NCBI GenBank assembly: GCA_021234155.1
Contig: JAJEKV010000046.1
Coordinates: 6,453,012 to 6,517,011 of the forward strand
Source: Isoetes taiwanensis
Taxonomy: Eukaryota > Streptophyta > Lycopodiopsida > Isoetales > Isoetaceae
Reading direction: 5' to 3'
DNA length: 64,000 bases
The notes beneath the pieces were generated by a model. The model did no database searches and was not told where the DNA came from. It worked only from the letters and a program-made list of their open reading frames with translations. The translations under genes and the position numbers were made by a program. This document shows, one piece after another, positions 10,921-22,264 of the stretch. The first letter of the stretch is position 1. Each line of letters begins with the position of its first letter.

Positions 10921-13900
10921 ATGTATGGAAGACTAGAGAAGTTGGGTCAGTTTTCAGGGAAAGACAGGTCAGGCATGGAGGCAGAAGCTTGGCTTGATGA
11001 GATGGAAGAGTTTGGCAATTCTTATGGCATGAAGGACAAAGATATAGGGAAGGTTGCTACAGCAAACTTAATAGGAGCAACCAGAATTTGGTGGAAAGGC
11101 TACGGGAAGTCCAATAAGCTGAAAAGAAACAGTTGCAGATTCAAGATCTTCAGCAAGGCCTTTCGCAAACATTATGTGCCAAGATCACATATTAGCAGGC
11201 AGATCCAACAATTCTACAGGTTGAACCAAGGTACCTTGTCAGTAGCCAAGTACACAGAGGAATTCATGCGACTCAGGCTCCATGTTCCCAGAATTTCTGA
11301 AAGGCAAGCGGTTGATGGATACATTGAGGGATTGAACAGCAATATCAAAAGGCTAGTCCGAGCAATCGACCCAAAGACAGTGGCAGAAGCCGAGGATAAA
11401 GCTATAAGTTTGGAAGAAGCGCCAGCAACCCCAGGGGAGAAACAGTCGGCCTTCAAGGGTAAATCAGCAGGGCAGTATCAAGGGCAGTACCAGAATAAGC
11501 AATCAGCCACAAAGCCACAAAGCGGATCAGGGGGCAATTCGCTCAAGCGTCTTCTGGACAGCCTGCCAAAGGAAAAGAGACAGGAATGCATTGAAATGAA
11601 GTTGTGCTTTAGGTGCTTCCAGCCAGGGCATCGAACGCACGATTGTCCATTCGTCATGCAGGCAGTTTTGGCAGAACTTGCAGATTGGGATTCACCAACC
11701 GAAGGAGACAACGAAGAAGACGACCAGCAGGAAGGCCAAGACTTCATAGAGGGTGAGGGCCATATTTGTGAAGCTATTGAGTCAGGTGATGTTGAAAATC
11801 AGTCCACAGTCATTGCGGCTGAGGGAATCATAGATAGCAGTCCATATCTAGTCTTGATAGATACAGGTAGCTCTCATAACTTTGCCTCTCCTAGGCTGGC
11901 TGCCCTAATGAAGAATAAAGTTTTGAAGTCTAAGCCAAGGCCAGTGAGCATGGCAAATGGTGCCATTCACCACACTAAGGGGAGGAGGATCATGTTTGAC
12001 ATAGACCTTAGTGGAAGTAAGTGGTCGATGGGGGCAGAGGTCATGGATATTGGAAGGTATGACCTTATAGTAGGAATGGAGTTCCTAAAGCCAGCTAAAG
12101 CGATGATTGACTGCGACCGCAACGAGATCTCCATGACGGCGCCAGACGGCACCAGATTCATAGTAAAAGGTAAGAAGGTAGCTTCTCCCATGCAGTGTAT
12201 TTCTTTGAAGCAGCTAAGGAAAAGTATAGAAAGAAATAAGGTGGATTATATCTTGAGGTTAGAGGCAATTGAACCAGCTAAAGAGAAGGGAAGTGACTTA
12301 AGTGGGATTCAGTTGCCCAAGCAAGTAGCAAGGCTCATTAGAGAGTTCAATGATGTATTTTCGGATCAAATCCGTCAGCTACCACCTTATAGGGGTATAG
12401 AGTGTGAAATCACACTAGCTCCAGATGCTAAGCCTACCAGCAAGGCACCTTATAGGATGAGCACCCCAGAATTGATTGAGCTCAAGAAGCAGCTACAGGA
12501 ATTGCTTGACCTTGGATTTATTAGAGCAAGTGTATCTTCTTTTGGAGCACCCATACTCTTCGTGAAGAAGAAGGACGGGAGTTTAAGAATGTGCATAGAC
12601 TATCGCCAGCTTAACAAGCAGACGATAAAGAATAACTATGCTCTGCCAAGGGCAGATGATTTGATGGACCAGCTCCAAGGAGCGAAAGTTTTCTCTAAGA
12701 TCGACTTAAGGTCAGGTTACCATCAAATAAGAATTAGGGAAGAAGATATCCATAAGACCGCCTTCAGAACGCGGTATGGACACTTCGAGTTTACGGTAAT
12801 GCCTTTTGGCTTATCGAACGCCCCGGCAACTTTCATGCGTCTCATGAACGACATCTTCAGGGAGTTCTTAGATGAGTTTGTCATTGTTTTCTTCGACGAC
12901 ATTCTAGTCTACAGCAAGTCCATTGAAGATCATTGTCAGCATTTGAGAAGAGTATTAGAAAAATTGAGACGGCATCGGTTGTATGGGAAGCTCTCCAAAT
13001 GCCACTTTGCTACCGAAAGAGTGGAGTACTTGGGCCACGTGATATCAGCGGAAGGGATCTCCACCGACCCCGCAAAGATCGAAGCAGTAGTTGATTGGCC
13101 AGCTCCAAAGAATGTGGCAGAAGTGAGGAGCTTTCTAGGTCTGGCAGGATATTATAGGAAGTTCGTGAAGGACTTCGCTAAGTGGGCGTCCCCTTTGACG
13201 GACCTCACTAAGAACGTTAAGGTGAAAGATTGGAGAGCACATTGGCTAGAATATGTTCAAGCTTCATTTGAAAAGCTTAAGGAAGCCTTAACAACAGTAC
13301 CAGTGCTAATTCTGCCGGATCCAGATAAGGACAAGATGGTAGCAACGGATGCAAGCAAACTAGAGACAGGTGGAGTTCTTATGCAAGAAGGAAGAGTAGT
13401 AGCCTATGATTCCAAGAAGTTGAACGATGCCGAGCAGCGTTATCCAACCCATGATCAGGAACTCCTAGCTATTGTGAGAGCTCTTCGTATTTGGAGGCAT
13501 TATCTGCTTGGAAGGAAATTTCAATTAGATACTGATCACCAGAGCCTCCAATACATCTTTACCCAACCACTCCTCAATCTAAGGCAAAGGAGGTGGATGG
13601 AATTCCTAGAAGAGTATGATTTCGAGATTGCTTATAAGCCGGGTAAGTTGAATGTGGTTGCTGACGCTCTCTCTAGAAGACCCCTTGAAACGAGAACACA
13701 TTGTAATGCTATATCGACTCTTTCGAGTGCATATGGCAAGAAAATTGAGGAGACAGTACCATCTGATGTTGATTTCAAGGAGGTATGGGCAAGCCTCTCT
13801 AAGGAGGCTAGAACAGATAGGGAACGGGAAGCCTTCAAGCATTATAGGAAGGAAGGCAACCTATTGTACCATAAAGATAAGTTGTGTGTGCCCGAATCGT

Positions 13901-15216
13901 CGGGTGTAAGGAAGTTAATTCTTCATGACACACACAACAGCCCAATAGCGGGGCACGCGGGGTTCATGAAGACGTATTTCAAGATTCGGAGTAGCTATTT
14001 CTGGCCGGGAATGAAGAAACAGATAGCCAGATATATTCGGGAGTGCCAATTGTGCCAGCAGACTAAGGCAGAGCAGCTTCGAATCCCGGGAGCCTTGGAA
14101 CCTTTAGCAGTGCTGAATGCAAAATGGGAAGTGGTAAGCATGGATTTTATCACAGGACTTCCTAGAACTCTACGAGGCAAAGATGCATTAATGGTTGTCA
14201 TAGACAAATTATCTAAGATGGCGCACTTTGTGCCTTGCAAAACTACGGACACAGCCTTAGACACTGCCCAACTATTTGTAAAGGAGATTTTTAGACTCCA
14301 CGGCATGCCTCGAGAGATAATATCAGACAGAGATTCCAAGTTCATGAGTGCATTCTGGCAAGACCTTTTTGCTACGATCCAGACCAAGCTCTCGATGAGC
14401 ACAGCATACCATCCTCAGACGGATGGCCAGATGGAACGGACGAATCGCATCATCAAAGATATGCTCAGAAGTTATTTGTGGAATAAGCAATCCAAGTGGG
14501 ATGATTACATCCACTTGGTAGAATTCGCCTAGGAGTCATCCCAGATGTCTCCCTTCATGATCAATTACGGGTACCAGTGCCTAACCCCGGATAATTGGCA
14601 CAATCCTGTGTCAAAGGTTGAAGTATCCCAGCAGATGCTAAGAGATATGCAGCAGCTGGTAGAAGAGGTAAGGGGGTACCTATTAGCAGCAAGAAGTTGG
14701 CAGAAGAGTGTAGCCGACAGGCACAGGACCGTAAGGGAGTTCAAGGTAGGCGATAGCGTGTGGCTGAAGATCAAGGTGAAGCAAGCTAAGCTTCGCATAG
14801 GGAATTGCAAGAAGCTTGCCCCTAGGTGGGCTGGTCCGTTCAAGATTTTGGAGAGAGTGGGCTCTCAAGCCTACAAGTTGGATCTTCCGGCCCATCTCAA
14901 AGTTCACAAGGTCTTCCACGTAAGTTTATTAAAAAGGCACAATCCAAACCCTGAGGAGGTTTTGGATACTCCAACTTTGTTGGAAATGATAGAGGAGCAA
15001 GTTGAAATTGTGCCTGAATTACTTCTTGATAAGTCATTCAAGAAGACTAGGAGATCTCAGTTCCTCTAGTATTTGGTCAAGTGGAAGCACTTGCCCGTGG
15101 AAGACGCGACATGGGTATTGAAGCAGGATTTGGAGAAGCAATACCCAGAGTTTATGAAGCAGTTTGACGGGCAAGTCGTCTCCGACTTGGTCGACCCCAA
15201 CTTGCCGGGAGGTTAG
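10921..15216 (+). pseudogene. Gag-Pol polyprotein of element B with chromodomain, two in-frame TAG stops
   Basis: One frame covers all domains. Gag matrix/capsid-like region about residues 22-170; CCHC knuckle [14 protein letters not shown] (229-242); protease [10 protein letters not shown] with Asp314 and GMEFL; RT with [20 protein letters not shown] and the catalytic FFDD (657-660); RNase H with Asp810, Glu847 and Asp872; integrase with H-H-C-C (His1005/His1012, Cys1042/Cys1045) and a complete D-D35-E triad (Asp1075, Asp1136, Glu1172). TAG at 14530-14532 follows VEFA. The same frame continues through the integrase C-terminus to TAG 15067-15069, then the chromodomain YLVKWKHLPVEDATW, ending at 15214-15216. 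Apart from these stops it looks functional. The ATG at 10921 has an in-frame TGA six bases upstream, so the true gag start lay further 5' in another frame. Confidence 0.9.
15070..15216 (+). pseudogene. Chromodomain at the integrase C-terminus of element B
   Basis: YLVKWKHLPVEDATWVLKQD carries the aromatic and W-x-W-like pattern of a chromodomain (LVKWKG, then TWE/TWV). In chromoviruses this module is thought to bind histone H3 marks and steer integration into heterochromatin. It is cut off from the integrase by the TAG at 15067-15069 (CTC TAG TAT), which is one C-to-T change from CAG. Confidence 0.8.
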
Positions 15217-16397
15217 CTTAGTATGTTTCTTAGTTAGCCTTAGCCCTGGCAGATGTATTCTAGCTAGTGGAATACATATACCAGAATCTTGGAACATGTA
15301 GGCGATGATGAGATAAGCCTTTAAGGCACTGTCTAGGCCAACATGCACCAAGAGGTGTGCATGACTATTAGGGTCATAGGAGAGAGGAAGTGAGGCATGG
15401 TGCGCGATGATGGGACATCGGTCGGATGCTCTCTATGCCACGATGCGGGGCTCGCACACTTGGCCATAGGGGGGTCATGGTGAAGGTCAAAGTGATCATG
15501 CGCGATGATAGGATCGTGAGACGTTCCCTAGCTTAAAACCCTGGGGGCATGATGCACTAGGGGTACTCGGCACCGGGTAACCGAGTACAAGGTACAAAGC
15601 TACATCATCCGCATATAGTAACTGGCTTACAGAGGTCGCCTCAGATAATTGCACCCCGGCTCCCCCATGGTGCTACATCCACGTCTCCAAGCTATCAATG
15701 TACAACCCAAAAAGCGTTGGAGACAACGGGCAGCCCTGCTTAACTCCCATAGTGCTCGCTACCCGCCGATCTTCATAAGGCAGTGCAGCATAAATCCCAT
15801 CATAAAGCTGGTGCACCCCATTCTGTAACTCCTGTGGAACTCGCAATTCCTGCAACCTCTGCCACAGCATGTCTCTGGGGACGGTATCATATGCAGTCTT
15901 AAAATCTACAAAGCAGCAATATAAGTCCTGTCGCGCATTCCGGCTTGCCTCCATCAACACTCTCAAAGTGAAGATATGGTCGGTCGTGGAGTGAGCTGGG
16001 CGAAAGCCTGCCTGGCCAATTGCCCGCACCCCTGCCTCCTCGGCCCACTCTCCCTATAGGATGAGCATCCTTGAGCTAGTAAAGCTCAGAGCCACGGGTA
16101 GGAGCTCTCATGTTTTATGGTATATGATTATCTTCTTTGCAGCTATTGATATGTGGATGAGCTACCCTTCGAGGTAGTATGATGTATTGTTATTGCTAGT
16201 TCTGACGATGTTTATGCTTCCGCTGTGATAGGAGCCCATAGGGGAAGGGCGCGCAAGACACCTTCGTGTCCCCTTCCCGCACTACGGTGATCCCAGAGTG
16301 CGGGATAGACGGAGGGCCCGTGCGGTCGGAGGACCGGATGGGGGATTTCCTACGGAGTGTACGGCTGGGAGTCGTATATTTAGTAGGGAGCATCACA
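15217..16397 (+). repeat. Degraded 3' UTR/LTR of element B
   Basis: Non-coding sequence follows the last stop. It ends GGGAGCATCACA at 16397, close to the GGAGCGTCACA that closes the LTR of element D in its own orientation, so this is taken as the LTR end. The LTR start is not resolved. A LINE fragment interrupts it (see next entry). Internal GGTGCGCGATGATGGGAC/CATGCGCGATGATAGGATC repeats occur at 15400-15520. Confidence 0.45.
15590..16060 (-). pseudogene. LINE reverse transcriptase fragment inside the element B tail
   Basis: On the - strand it reads EWAEEAGVRAIGQAGFRPAHS, then LYCCFVDFKTAYDTVPRDMLW, MGVKQGCPLSPTLFGLYIDSL and, after one in-frame TAG, LLYADDVAL with the catalytic YADD. These are the central fingers/palm motifs of a non-LTR RT. 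The fragment has no endonuclease, no ORF1 and no tail. It is related to, but clearly different from, the LINE at 62.5-63.3 kb. Confidence 0.85.
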
Positions 16398-16900
16398 GGC
16401 TAGAAGGTAGCAGAAAAGAAAATTGAACAATTTAGGTGGACCAGATTACCTTCAAATGCTAAATCGTAAAAATTAGACATTACTAGACTGGAAAGAAGAC
16501 TCAATTTTCATCAATTTATCATTCAGATTGAAGAGTAGAGCTTGACAACAATTTTCTCTTACGACCAGTCACAATGCACTCGAAATCTTCCGGTTGCTGC
16601 GATATTTCTGGATCCCATAAATTCTTCTAACCAAGAATCAATAATCTCAATTTCAAATTCAATACAATTCGGTATAAAGGTGTATTCCTGCGAGAAATAT
16701 TTATCAGGGAAAAGATTCTCTGTCAAGAAAGAATTCCAAAGTTCAGCAGGAGGACCACAAAAAAAATCCACAAATTAGTTTTTGTTTCTGTTTGATAATA
16801 GCGAAGATTTTTGTTTCCATAGAAAGAGCATATCAAGAGCAATTCGAATAAGCTGACCCTCTACAAGGGCAACCAATCTGTTTGCTTGAATTTTCCTTCA
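16398..16900. other. Unassigned AT-rich sequence between elements B and C
   Basis: A 70-codon open frame on the - strand (16771-16559) may be a decayed continuation of element C pol, but no RT motif can be recognised. Nothing else is supported here. Confidence 0.3.
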
Positions 16901-16909
16901 ATCAAACTC

Positions 16910-17160
16910 GAACTTGAGTTTCAAAGGAACTTTTTGTCAAGAAACTGATTCAAACTGTGTTTTTAATTCCAGTAGCTCCGACCAGGCAAATCTATATGGA
17001 GCTTTTGATGGAGGGGAAGCTCCTAGAACCAAATCAATTGCATGATCAACATATCTTCAAGGAGGTAACTCTGCCAACTCTTCTAGAAACACTTCCTTGA
17101 ACTCCTCGAGGATGTCCTGCACATCATTCATGTATACTTGATTAATTTCTCCTGACCCTT
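16910..17160 (-). pseudogene. N-terminal RT fragment of element C
   Basis: The - strand reads VQDILEEFKEVFLEELAELPP, a TGA, then [21 protein letters not shown] and [13 protein letters not shown]. This is the standard Ty3/gypsy pre-RT stretch (F-x-D-V-F, LPP, R-x-xDH-I-L, P-x-PYR). It stops at a TGA near 16935 and no downstream RT motif follows. Confidence 0.65.
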
Positions 17161-17255
17161 TGAGTATAAGCAACCCCAACATTCATGCTTCCTAATTGAC
17201 CTTTTGATTTTTTGCGATTAATGGGCTTTGGAGTAAAATACTGTTTATTCAATCC

Positions 17256-17687
17256 TTATAGTGTATGTACCTCCTGATGTTCCTTAGATTTTACTCTCAC
17301 AACTCTTTCATGACAATCTACTATAGCATGCATCTCACTAAGCCATTCCATGCCTATAATCATATCATATGAGCCTAGCTGGAGCATATGGAAATTTGTA
17401 ATTGTAGGCACTTCTCGCACTTTCAATTTTAATGCATGCACATACTCACTAGTAGCTTTTCGCTTACCATCAGCCATTTTCACCATTCTTAAGGCTTGTT
17501 GGTTAGTATGCAACCCAAATAACTTAACAAGCCTTGGTGAAATAAAATTGTGAGTGGCTCCCATATCAATCAAAATACTAAAAGGAACTTCATTGATTTT
17601 ACCTTCAATCTGCACTACATGTGCCTGTAGTTGCGTTGTCCCTTGATCGACAACTGCATAAACTTGCATATCTTCCTCTAAATCCAT
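17256..17687 (-). pseudogene. Aspartic protease of element C
   Basis: A 143-codon frame with VVQIEGKINEVPFSILIDMG, then ATHNFISPRLVKLFGL and, about 55 residues later, LGSYDMIIGMEWLSE. This is a Ty3/gypsy retropepsin with the usual ATHNFIS context. The catalytic triad reads D-M-G rather than D-T/S-G, which should impair catalysis. It is in a separate frame from gag. Confidence 0.8.
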
Positions 17688-17732
17688 GAGCCTTTCTCAA
17701 GGAGCTCTCATTGCTCCTACATTTTGAGATCC

Positions 17733-18153
17733 TTAAAACTTGGCATTTGAGTTATTCTTCTTGGGACAAAAACGTGCTCTATGCCCCTTTTGCTTATAGT
17801 AAAAACATAAATTTTTCTGCATGCACTTATCATATTCAACTTTCTTCTTTTCTTCATCCATCTGTGATATTGCATTCAAAGGTAACTTAGGGGCATTATA
17901 AAAAGTTTGATGAACCTGAGAGTCTGATTCATCTTTCTTTTTTTCTTCATCCATTGTGACATTGCATTCAAAGGTAACTTAGGGGCATTATGAAAAGTTT
18001 GATGAACCTGAGAGTTTGATTCATCTCTATAATTCTTTTGGAAATTTCCTCTTTATTGCTCTCTACGATTGGCATTCTTCTCCTCCTTAAGGATACTCTC
18101 GAAATATCGAGCCTTGTGCTCCGCTTCTTCCAAGGTAAGTTGATCACATCCAA
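17733..18153 (-). pseudogene. Gag C-terminal region of element C with a mutated zinc knuckle
   Basis: The - strand carries the stretch between gag and protease, ending in CFYYKQKGHRARFCP. This matches the C-x2-C-x4-H-x4-C knuckle except that the second Cys is Tyr. The region is extended by a 93-bp tandem duplication, so the same peptide (QVHQTFYNAPKLPLNAISQ) occurs twice in different frames. Confidence 0.6.
17848..18028. repeat. 93-bp tandem duplication within element C gag
   Basis: Two adjacent copies start TTTTCTTCATCCAT at 17848 and 17941 and end GATTCATCT near 17934 and 18026. They differ by a few substitutions and one base of length, which shifts the frame. Confidence 0.85.
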
Positions 18154-18264
18154 CTAATTTTTTAAGCTCCATATCTAGTCCTTGCACGAAGCGACTGGTT
18201 AATTCTTGCAGTTAAAGACTATTTTTTTTTTTTTATAATACCTAGCTTAGAGAATGATGCTTGC

Positions 18265-18864
18265 TTAACAGAATAATTCCTTGCCTTTGAATATAACTTT
18301 GGACAATGTCGTTCCAAAAGGAGAATTCTTGTATATAGTTATCCAATGATTGCCCTTTCTGTTTACACTCCATGAACTTTGTTCATCTGTAAAATATGTA
18401 GGTGGACAATATTTTGATACAAAGAGTTCCTTGAAAGTCTCCCAAGCTACTTCCTCATCAGTCACCTTATGTGCTGTCTTATGACGATTCCACCACATTA
18501 AAGCATTCCCCGTCAAACTCAATACCACTACTCCCACCTTTTGTTCTTTAGGAACTTGTATTACAACAAAATAATTTTCAGCCTCCTGAATCCAAGCTTC
18601 TATCTTAACTCCATCCTTGTCAAAACCATCAAATAGTTCCAACTTATATTTCTTGGCAATCTCCTTTAAAGCAGATGACTTCTTTTGTGCTTGAGAACTT
18701 TCCTTCTCTTGGCTTATAGACATAGATGATGTTGTATAATCTTCTTCATTCCTTTTCCTCCGCCTAGAGTGCGAGCTTAGGGGCATCGAAGACTCTTGTT
18801 GGTGGCTTCTCCCACTATTTGTTCTCAACACTTGTGGCCCTCCCACATCTCCCTGTTTAGTCAA
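18265..18864 (-). pseudogene. Gag of element C
   Basis: A 199-codon frame. It has a Ser-rich, basic N-terminus (SSHSRRRKRNEED), then the retrotransposon Gag domain: LELFDGFDKDGVKIEAWIQE, AENYFVVIQVPKEQKVGVVV, LTGNALMWWNRHK, WETFKELFVSKYCPP. The W-W pair and the F-x-x-L/F-xx-KYxPP block are the standard plant Ty3/gypsy gag signature. The C-terminal part is lost to a frameshift after YFTDEQ. Gag would build the particle that houses reverse transcription. Confidence 0.8.
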
Positions 18865-20725
18865 TCAGGATTAAGAAAATTTCCCCTTAAATAGCTTGCA
18901 AATTTACTCTAACCTGTCTTTGCCCTTGTCATAGATTCTCGATTTGCATTTGCAGGTTTTGCATTTGCTCTACGCTAACTCGATTCAGATCAGTAAGTTG
19001 GTTCTCAATGCTTGTTTGGAAGCCTAAGAAAGCTTGCAAGATAGAGGATTCTAAAGTTTTCCTCATTGTGTCAAAACTACTCTCCTCTCGATTGGCATTA
19101 TTAGTAGCATGATGAGGAGATGTTCCCTAGGAGGTAGTTCCATCTAGAGAATACATAAAAATTTCGTACTCAATGAACTCTCTAGATCTATCAAAATAAC
19201 ATCAGGCTATCTGAACTTTCAAAACAGATTCCTATCATATTTTTGAACAGGCCATGACATAGTCACCACATTCCTTACCTATTATCCATGCCCACATTCA
19301 TTCAACTTATTGTTTTGCATCCATTAAGCGACCATATCATAAACTAAGTTAATTAGTTAATAACACATGGAAATTGTAACATTAATAGTTATCAAACCAC
19401 CAATTGCTCAATGTAAAGTTGGTGGGGGAAGGACCCACTTCAGCAATGTAAAGTGGTGGGCAGGACCCATCTGGGTGTGTTGTAAAGTGTCACATGTCCG
19501 ATAGGACGCTGCCTTGTCTTATCTTATCTTCTTATTCTTATTCTAGTCCTACACTTGTAAGATCTGCCTCTACACCTTGAGTTTCCTCAAGTTGGAAGGG
19601 GAAGCAACATGTTTCTTTACATAGTCATATGCTACCCACTGGTGGGTTGATCCCCCACAACCATAGCTTCGCTACTTCGGGTTCCATGGGTTCCACATAT
19701 GTCTCCAGCATGTCCTGCATGTCCAGCGTTTTGCTCTGCTATAATTGTGTCAGATCCACATAGGCATATCCTATGTGTTTACAATGCTTACTGTTAATGG
19801 CAGGCATCCTATGGTATTTAAATGTCGGCTATAGTTTGTCCTTTACATCCCAATATTGCAAGTCCATGTACATACAAACATTAACCCTAAGTTAATCACA
19901 AAAGAAAAATTAGAAATTATGTCATGGTCCTCCATCATGGTTGGGAAGCAATCATTATGAGCGTAACAATGGTATAGGAATGGTTTTAGTAGTGAATATT
20001 GTGGCGTGTACATGTCCTAACATAAGGTAGTTTATTGCCTTGCTTAACCATTATTCATTAAGCAAAGTGACACTATCTATTTCACCACTTCTAAACTATT
20101 GTAAATAATAGGAAAATAGTGGTTTGTTATATTTAATGTGACAAGAGGATTCTAGGTTGACTCTTAGTTGCATTGTGAGTTCCTCGAGGAGGTGATAAAG
20201 TACTAGATATCAAAAAAAAATGGATTAAGACCCTAAACACAAGTAGCAATGACACGAGCCCTACCTATACTAGGTAGATAAACTAATCTAAAACTATTCT
20301 TTAACATGTTACTATTCTTTGCTATCCAGTGCTTTGTCTCATGATTCATGATACAATCATAACCCCAACATAACCTCATTTGTGGAGCTAGGAATAACCA
20401 TTATAGGATTAGACTATAATCATTATAGGATTAGATTAGAATTGCACCTACCTATACTAGACTATAGGATACTCCAGCACCATGTTCAGACATGTTACTA
20501 TTGTGTATCTCTACCTCAAGTTCTATAATAAAAGTGCTCCATTTAGGAAAGAAGAAATCGCCTTTATACCTTAGAAATAGTGTACTGGCATTGAAAATCA
20601 TTTTGTGATGGCTTATACCATAAGATCATTGTAGATAAAAATTGTGTTGAGTTCAAATCTCACAATTTTTTTTTATTTTTTATGTTTATCTTTTTTAAAC
20701 AATAAGTAGGTTGAACCCATGACTG
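18865..20725. other. Leader of element C and unassigned sequence
   Basis: No coding region is supported over about 1.9 kb. A direct repeat (CAATGTAAAG...GGTGGG...GGACCCA, 19410-19470) is followed by a pyrimidine-rich stretch and CCTACACTTGTAAGATCTGCC; this could be a solo LTR or another insertion in the leader, but boundaries are not visible. Confidence 0.3.
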
Positions 20726-20737
20726 GCTCTGATACCA
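20726..20737 (-). promoter_or_regulatory. Primer-binding site of element C
   Basis: Reads TGGTATCAGAGCC on the - strand, the complement of the 3' end of plant initiator methionine tRNA, four bases from the CA end of the LTR. This primes minus-strand DNA synthesis. Confidence 0.85.
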
Positions 20738-20741
20738 ATTT

Positions 20742-21060
20742 TGTGACGGTCCTTCGCCCGACACTTGTTGTTACTAAAATACTTCACACAATGCTCAAGA
20801 TCCCACGGGTGCAGAACCTACACGTCGTCCCCAACCCCAAACAATATGTTGCGGCCCCCTAAGCTATGGGTCTCTAGCTAAGGGGAATAACCTTCACCTA
20901 GAAGCAACTCGACGTGACCAGCGTCGAGTCCACACTAGTAAGCTTCATCAGTGCCCACTCACTAGTGTTGAGTGCTTAACACTCGTGGCCTCGGTTTCTG
21001 TTTATTCTCCCCAAAGAGTTGTGGACAGACCAAGGTGCAATCCAGGCTAGCAACATGAGC
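20742..21060 (-). repeat. 5' LTR of element C (outer boundary unresolved)
   Basis: The LTR edge next to the primer-binding site is clear: TGTGACGGTCC on the + strand, so the LTR closes with GGACCGTCACA in element orientation. The other edge is not visible by eye; the end given is a minimum guess. Confidence 0.45.
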
Positions 21061-21345
21061 GATTTCCAGTATTTTCTATGGATATGCTAATTCGAGAAAG
21101 ACTATTTATGAACGTGTATCCAACTACATTTGGTAAGATCCATTATTGAACGACTTCCGGCGGATAAAAATTTTGGCACGTCAAAGCTATGGCGGACGCT
21201 AACTTCAAAGCTATGGCAAGGCTGTGCTTCTGCTTCTTTTGTCCTAGGGGTTATTTGCAATAAATTCCAAAGGCATCTGCTGGAACCCATCGTTAAGAAT
21301 GGGAAACAGGGTGTCCAGCAACAACGGCATCATTTGGAGTAGTCA

Positions 21346-21620
21346 AAATCGCACCAGGGTCTGCTGCTGAAGGAGTGAAGCTCACATTTTTTTACCCAAA
21401 ATCGCACCTGGATCTGCTGCTGAAGGAGCAAAGCTCACATTTTTTACCCAAGGCAGTATCGAAGGTCGTGGGCGATGAAAAAATAGGTTGAATGATGGGA
21501 GATCCTGGCCTGCGTTGGCTATAAAGAGCTCTTTCGGTTTGAACAGATACTGGAGTTTCGGTGAGCACTTTCGGCTTGAACAGAAACAGGAGTTTCGGTG
21601 AGCAGAAGCTTGGGATGAAC
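21346..21620. repeat. Short tandem duplications, about 56 bp and about 40 bp units
   Basis: AAAATCGCACC(A/T)GG(G/A)TCTGCTGCTGAAGGAG...CTCACATTTTT..ACCCAA occurs twice in tandem at 21348-21455. A second pair, GAACAGA(T/A)AC(T/A)GGAGTTTCGGTGAGCA, follows at 21540-21604 with a third partial copy. No gene is supported between 21060 and the F-box gene. Confidence 0.75.
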
Positions 21621-22264
21621 AGAAGGTTTCGCCCTTAAGCACCAGGACCAAAAGGTAGGACGGCGGCGCCGCCATAGACGGGCGGAGGAGAAATTACGCA
21701 AGGTAAAACTGACGTAGTTTTGCAGTAATTCGCCCCCGACGTGTATTATATCATGTAATGCACCAAATCTTGATGCCCTAAAAAACCAACATCTATCACA
21801 AAATGACCATAATATTCATTTTGATAGCCAGATAAAGCATGTGTGCCACCTAACTTATCATTCAAAGACTCCACCATACTACCAAAATTCATGTTGTAAC
21901 AAGATCCTATTTTTGAAGCTTACTTCTCAAAAAAGCCCACATCGAAGCTGATGTTGGCAACATGGTATGGTTGGTGTCCGGCTGTGGTTCGATCTATTGG
22001 ACGTTAAAATACTATACTAGGTGGCAAAAAATTATTAAGTCACTTCACTAGGTCCCCTTCACGTCCACGTGTGGATCTGCTACAATGGACGGCCTCATGT
22101 GAACACCTAATCTGTCTACCGGCCGTAACCTGGGAAGCCCTCTTCCATATCAATTTCTCTCCTCTCGGAGATCCGGCTACCCTCTTCCTAAAATCGGCCA
22201 ATTCCTTAGTTAATCCTCCTTCTGATCCAGACCCAAATCGTTTCTGCATGCATTTCGCCCTAGC

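Larger units (their letters stand above)
8342..16397 (+). mobile_element. Element B: chromodomain Ty3/gypsy retrotransposon with an accessory ORF ahead of gag
   Basis: Order on the + strand: promoter-like leader (8342-8685), accessory ORF (8686-10218), AT-rich intron-like spacer ending in a strong acceptor (about 10219-10450), Ser-rich segment (10451-10920), gag-pol with PR, RT, RH, IN and chromodomain (10921-15216), then a degraded LTR-like tail ending GGGAGCATCACA at 16397. The chromodomain assigns it to the chromovirus branch. The 5' LTR is not recognised. Stops are few, so this insertion is younger than element A. Element D on the - strand shares the 5' accessory architecture. Confidence 0.8.
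16901..20741 (-). mobile_element. Element C: 5' part of a Ty3/gypsy retrotransposon
   Basis: On the - strand, in order: LTR terminus and primer-binding site (20742 and 20737-20726), leader, gag (18864-18265), gag C-terminus with a knuckle-like motif, protease (17687-17256) and the first part of RT (about 17160-16910, containing VQDILEEFKEVF, ELPP and [16 protein letters not shown]). RT core, RNase H and integrase are missing. The 3' part was lost by deletion or by the arrival of the neighbouring element. Confidence 0.75.

Noticed and set aside
20726-20737. tRNA gene
   Set aside because: TGGTATCAGAGCC is only the primer-binding complement of initiator Met tRNA; no cloverleaf surrounds it. Same at 35631-35643.
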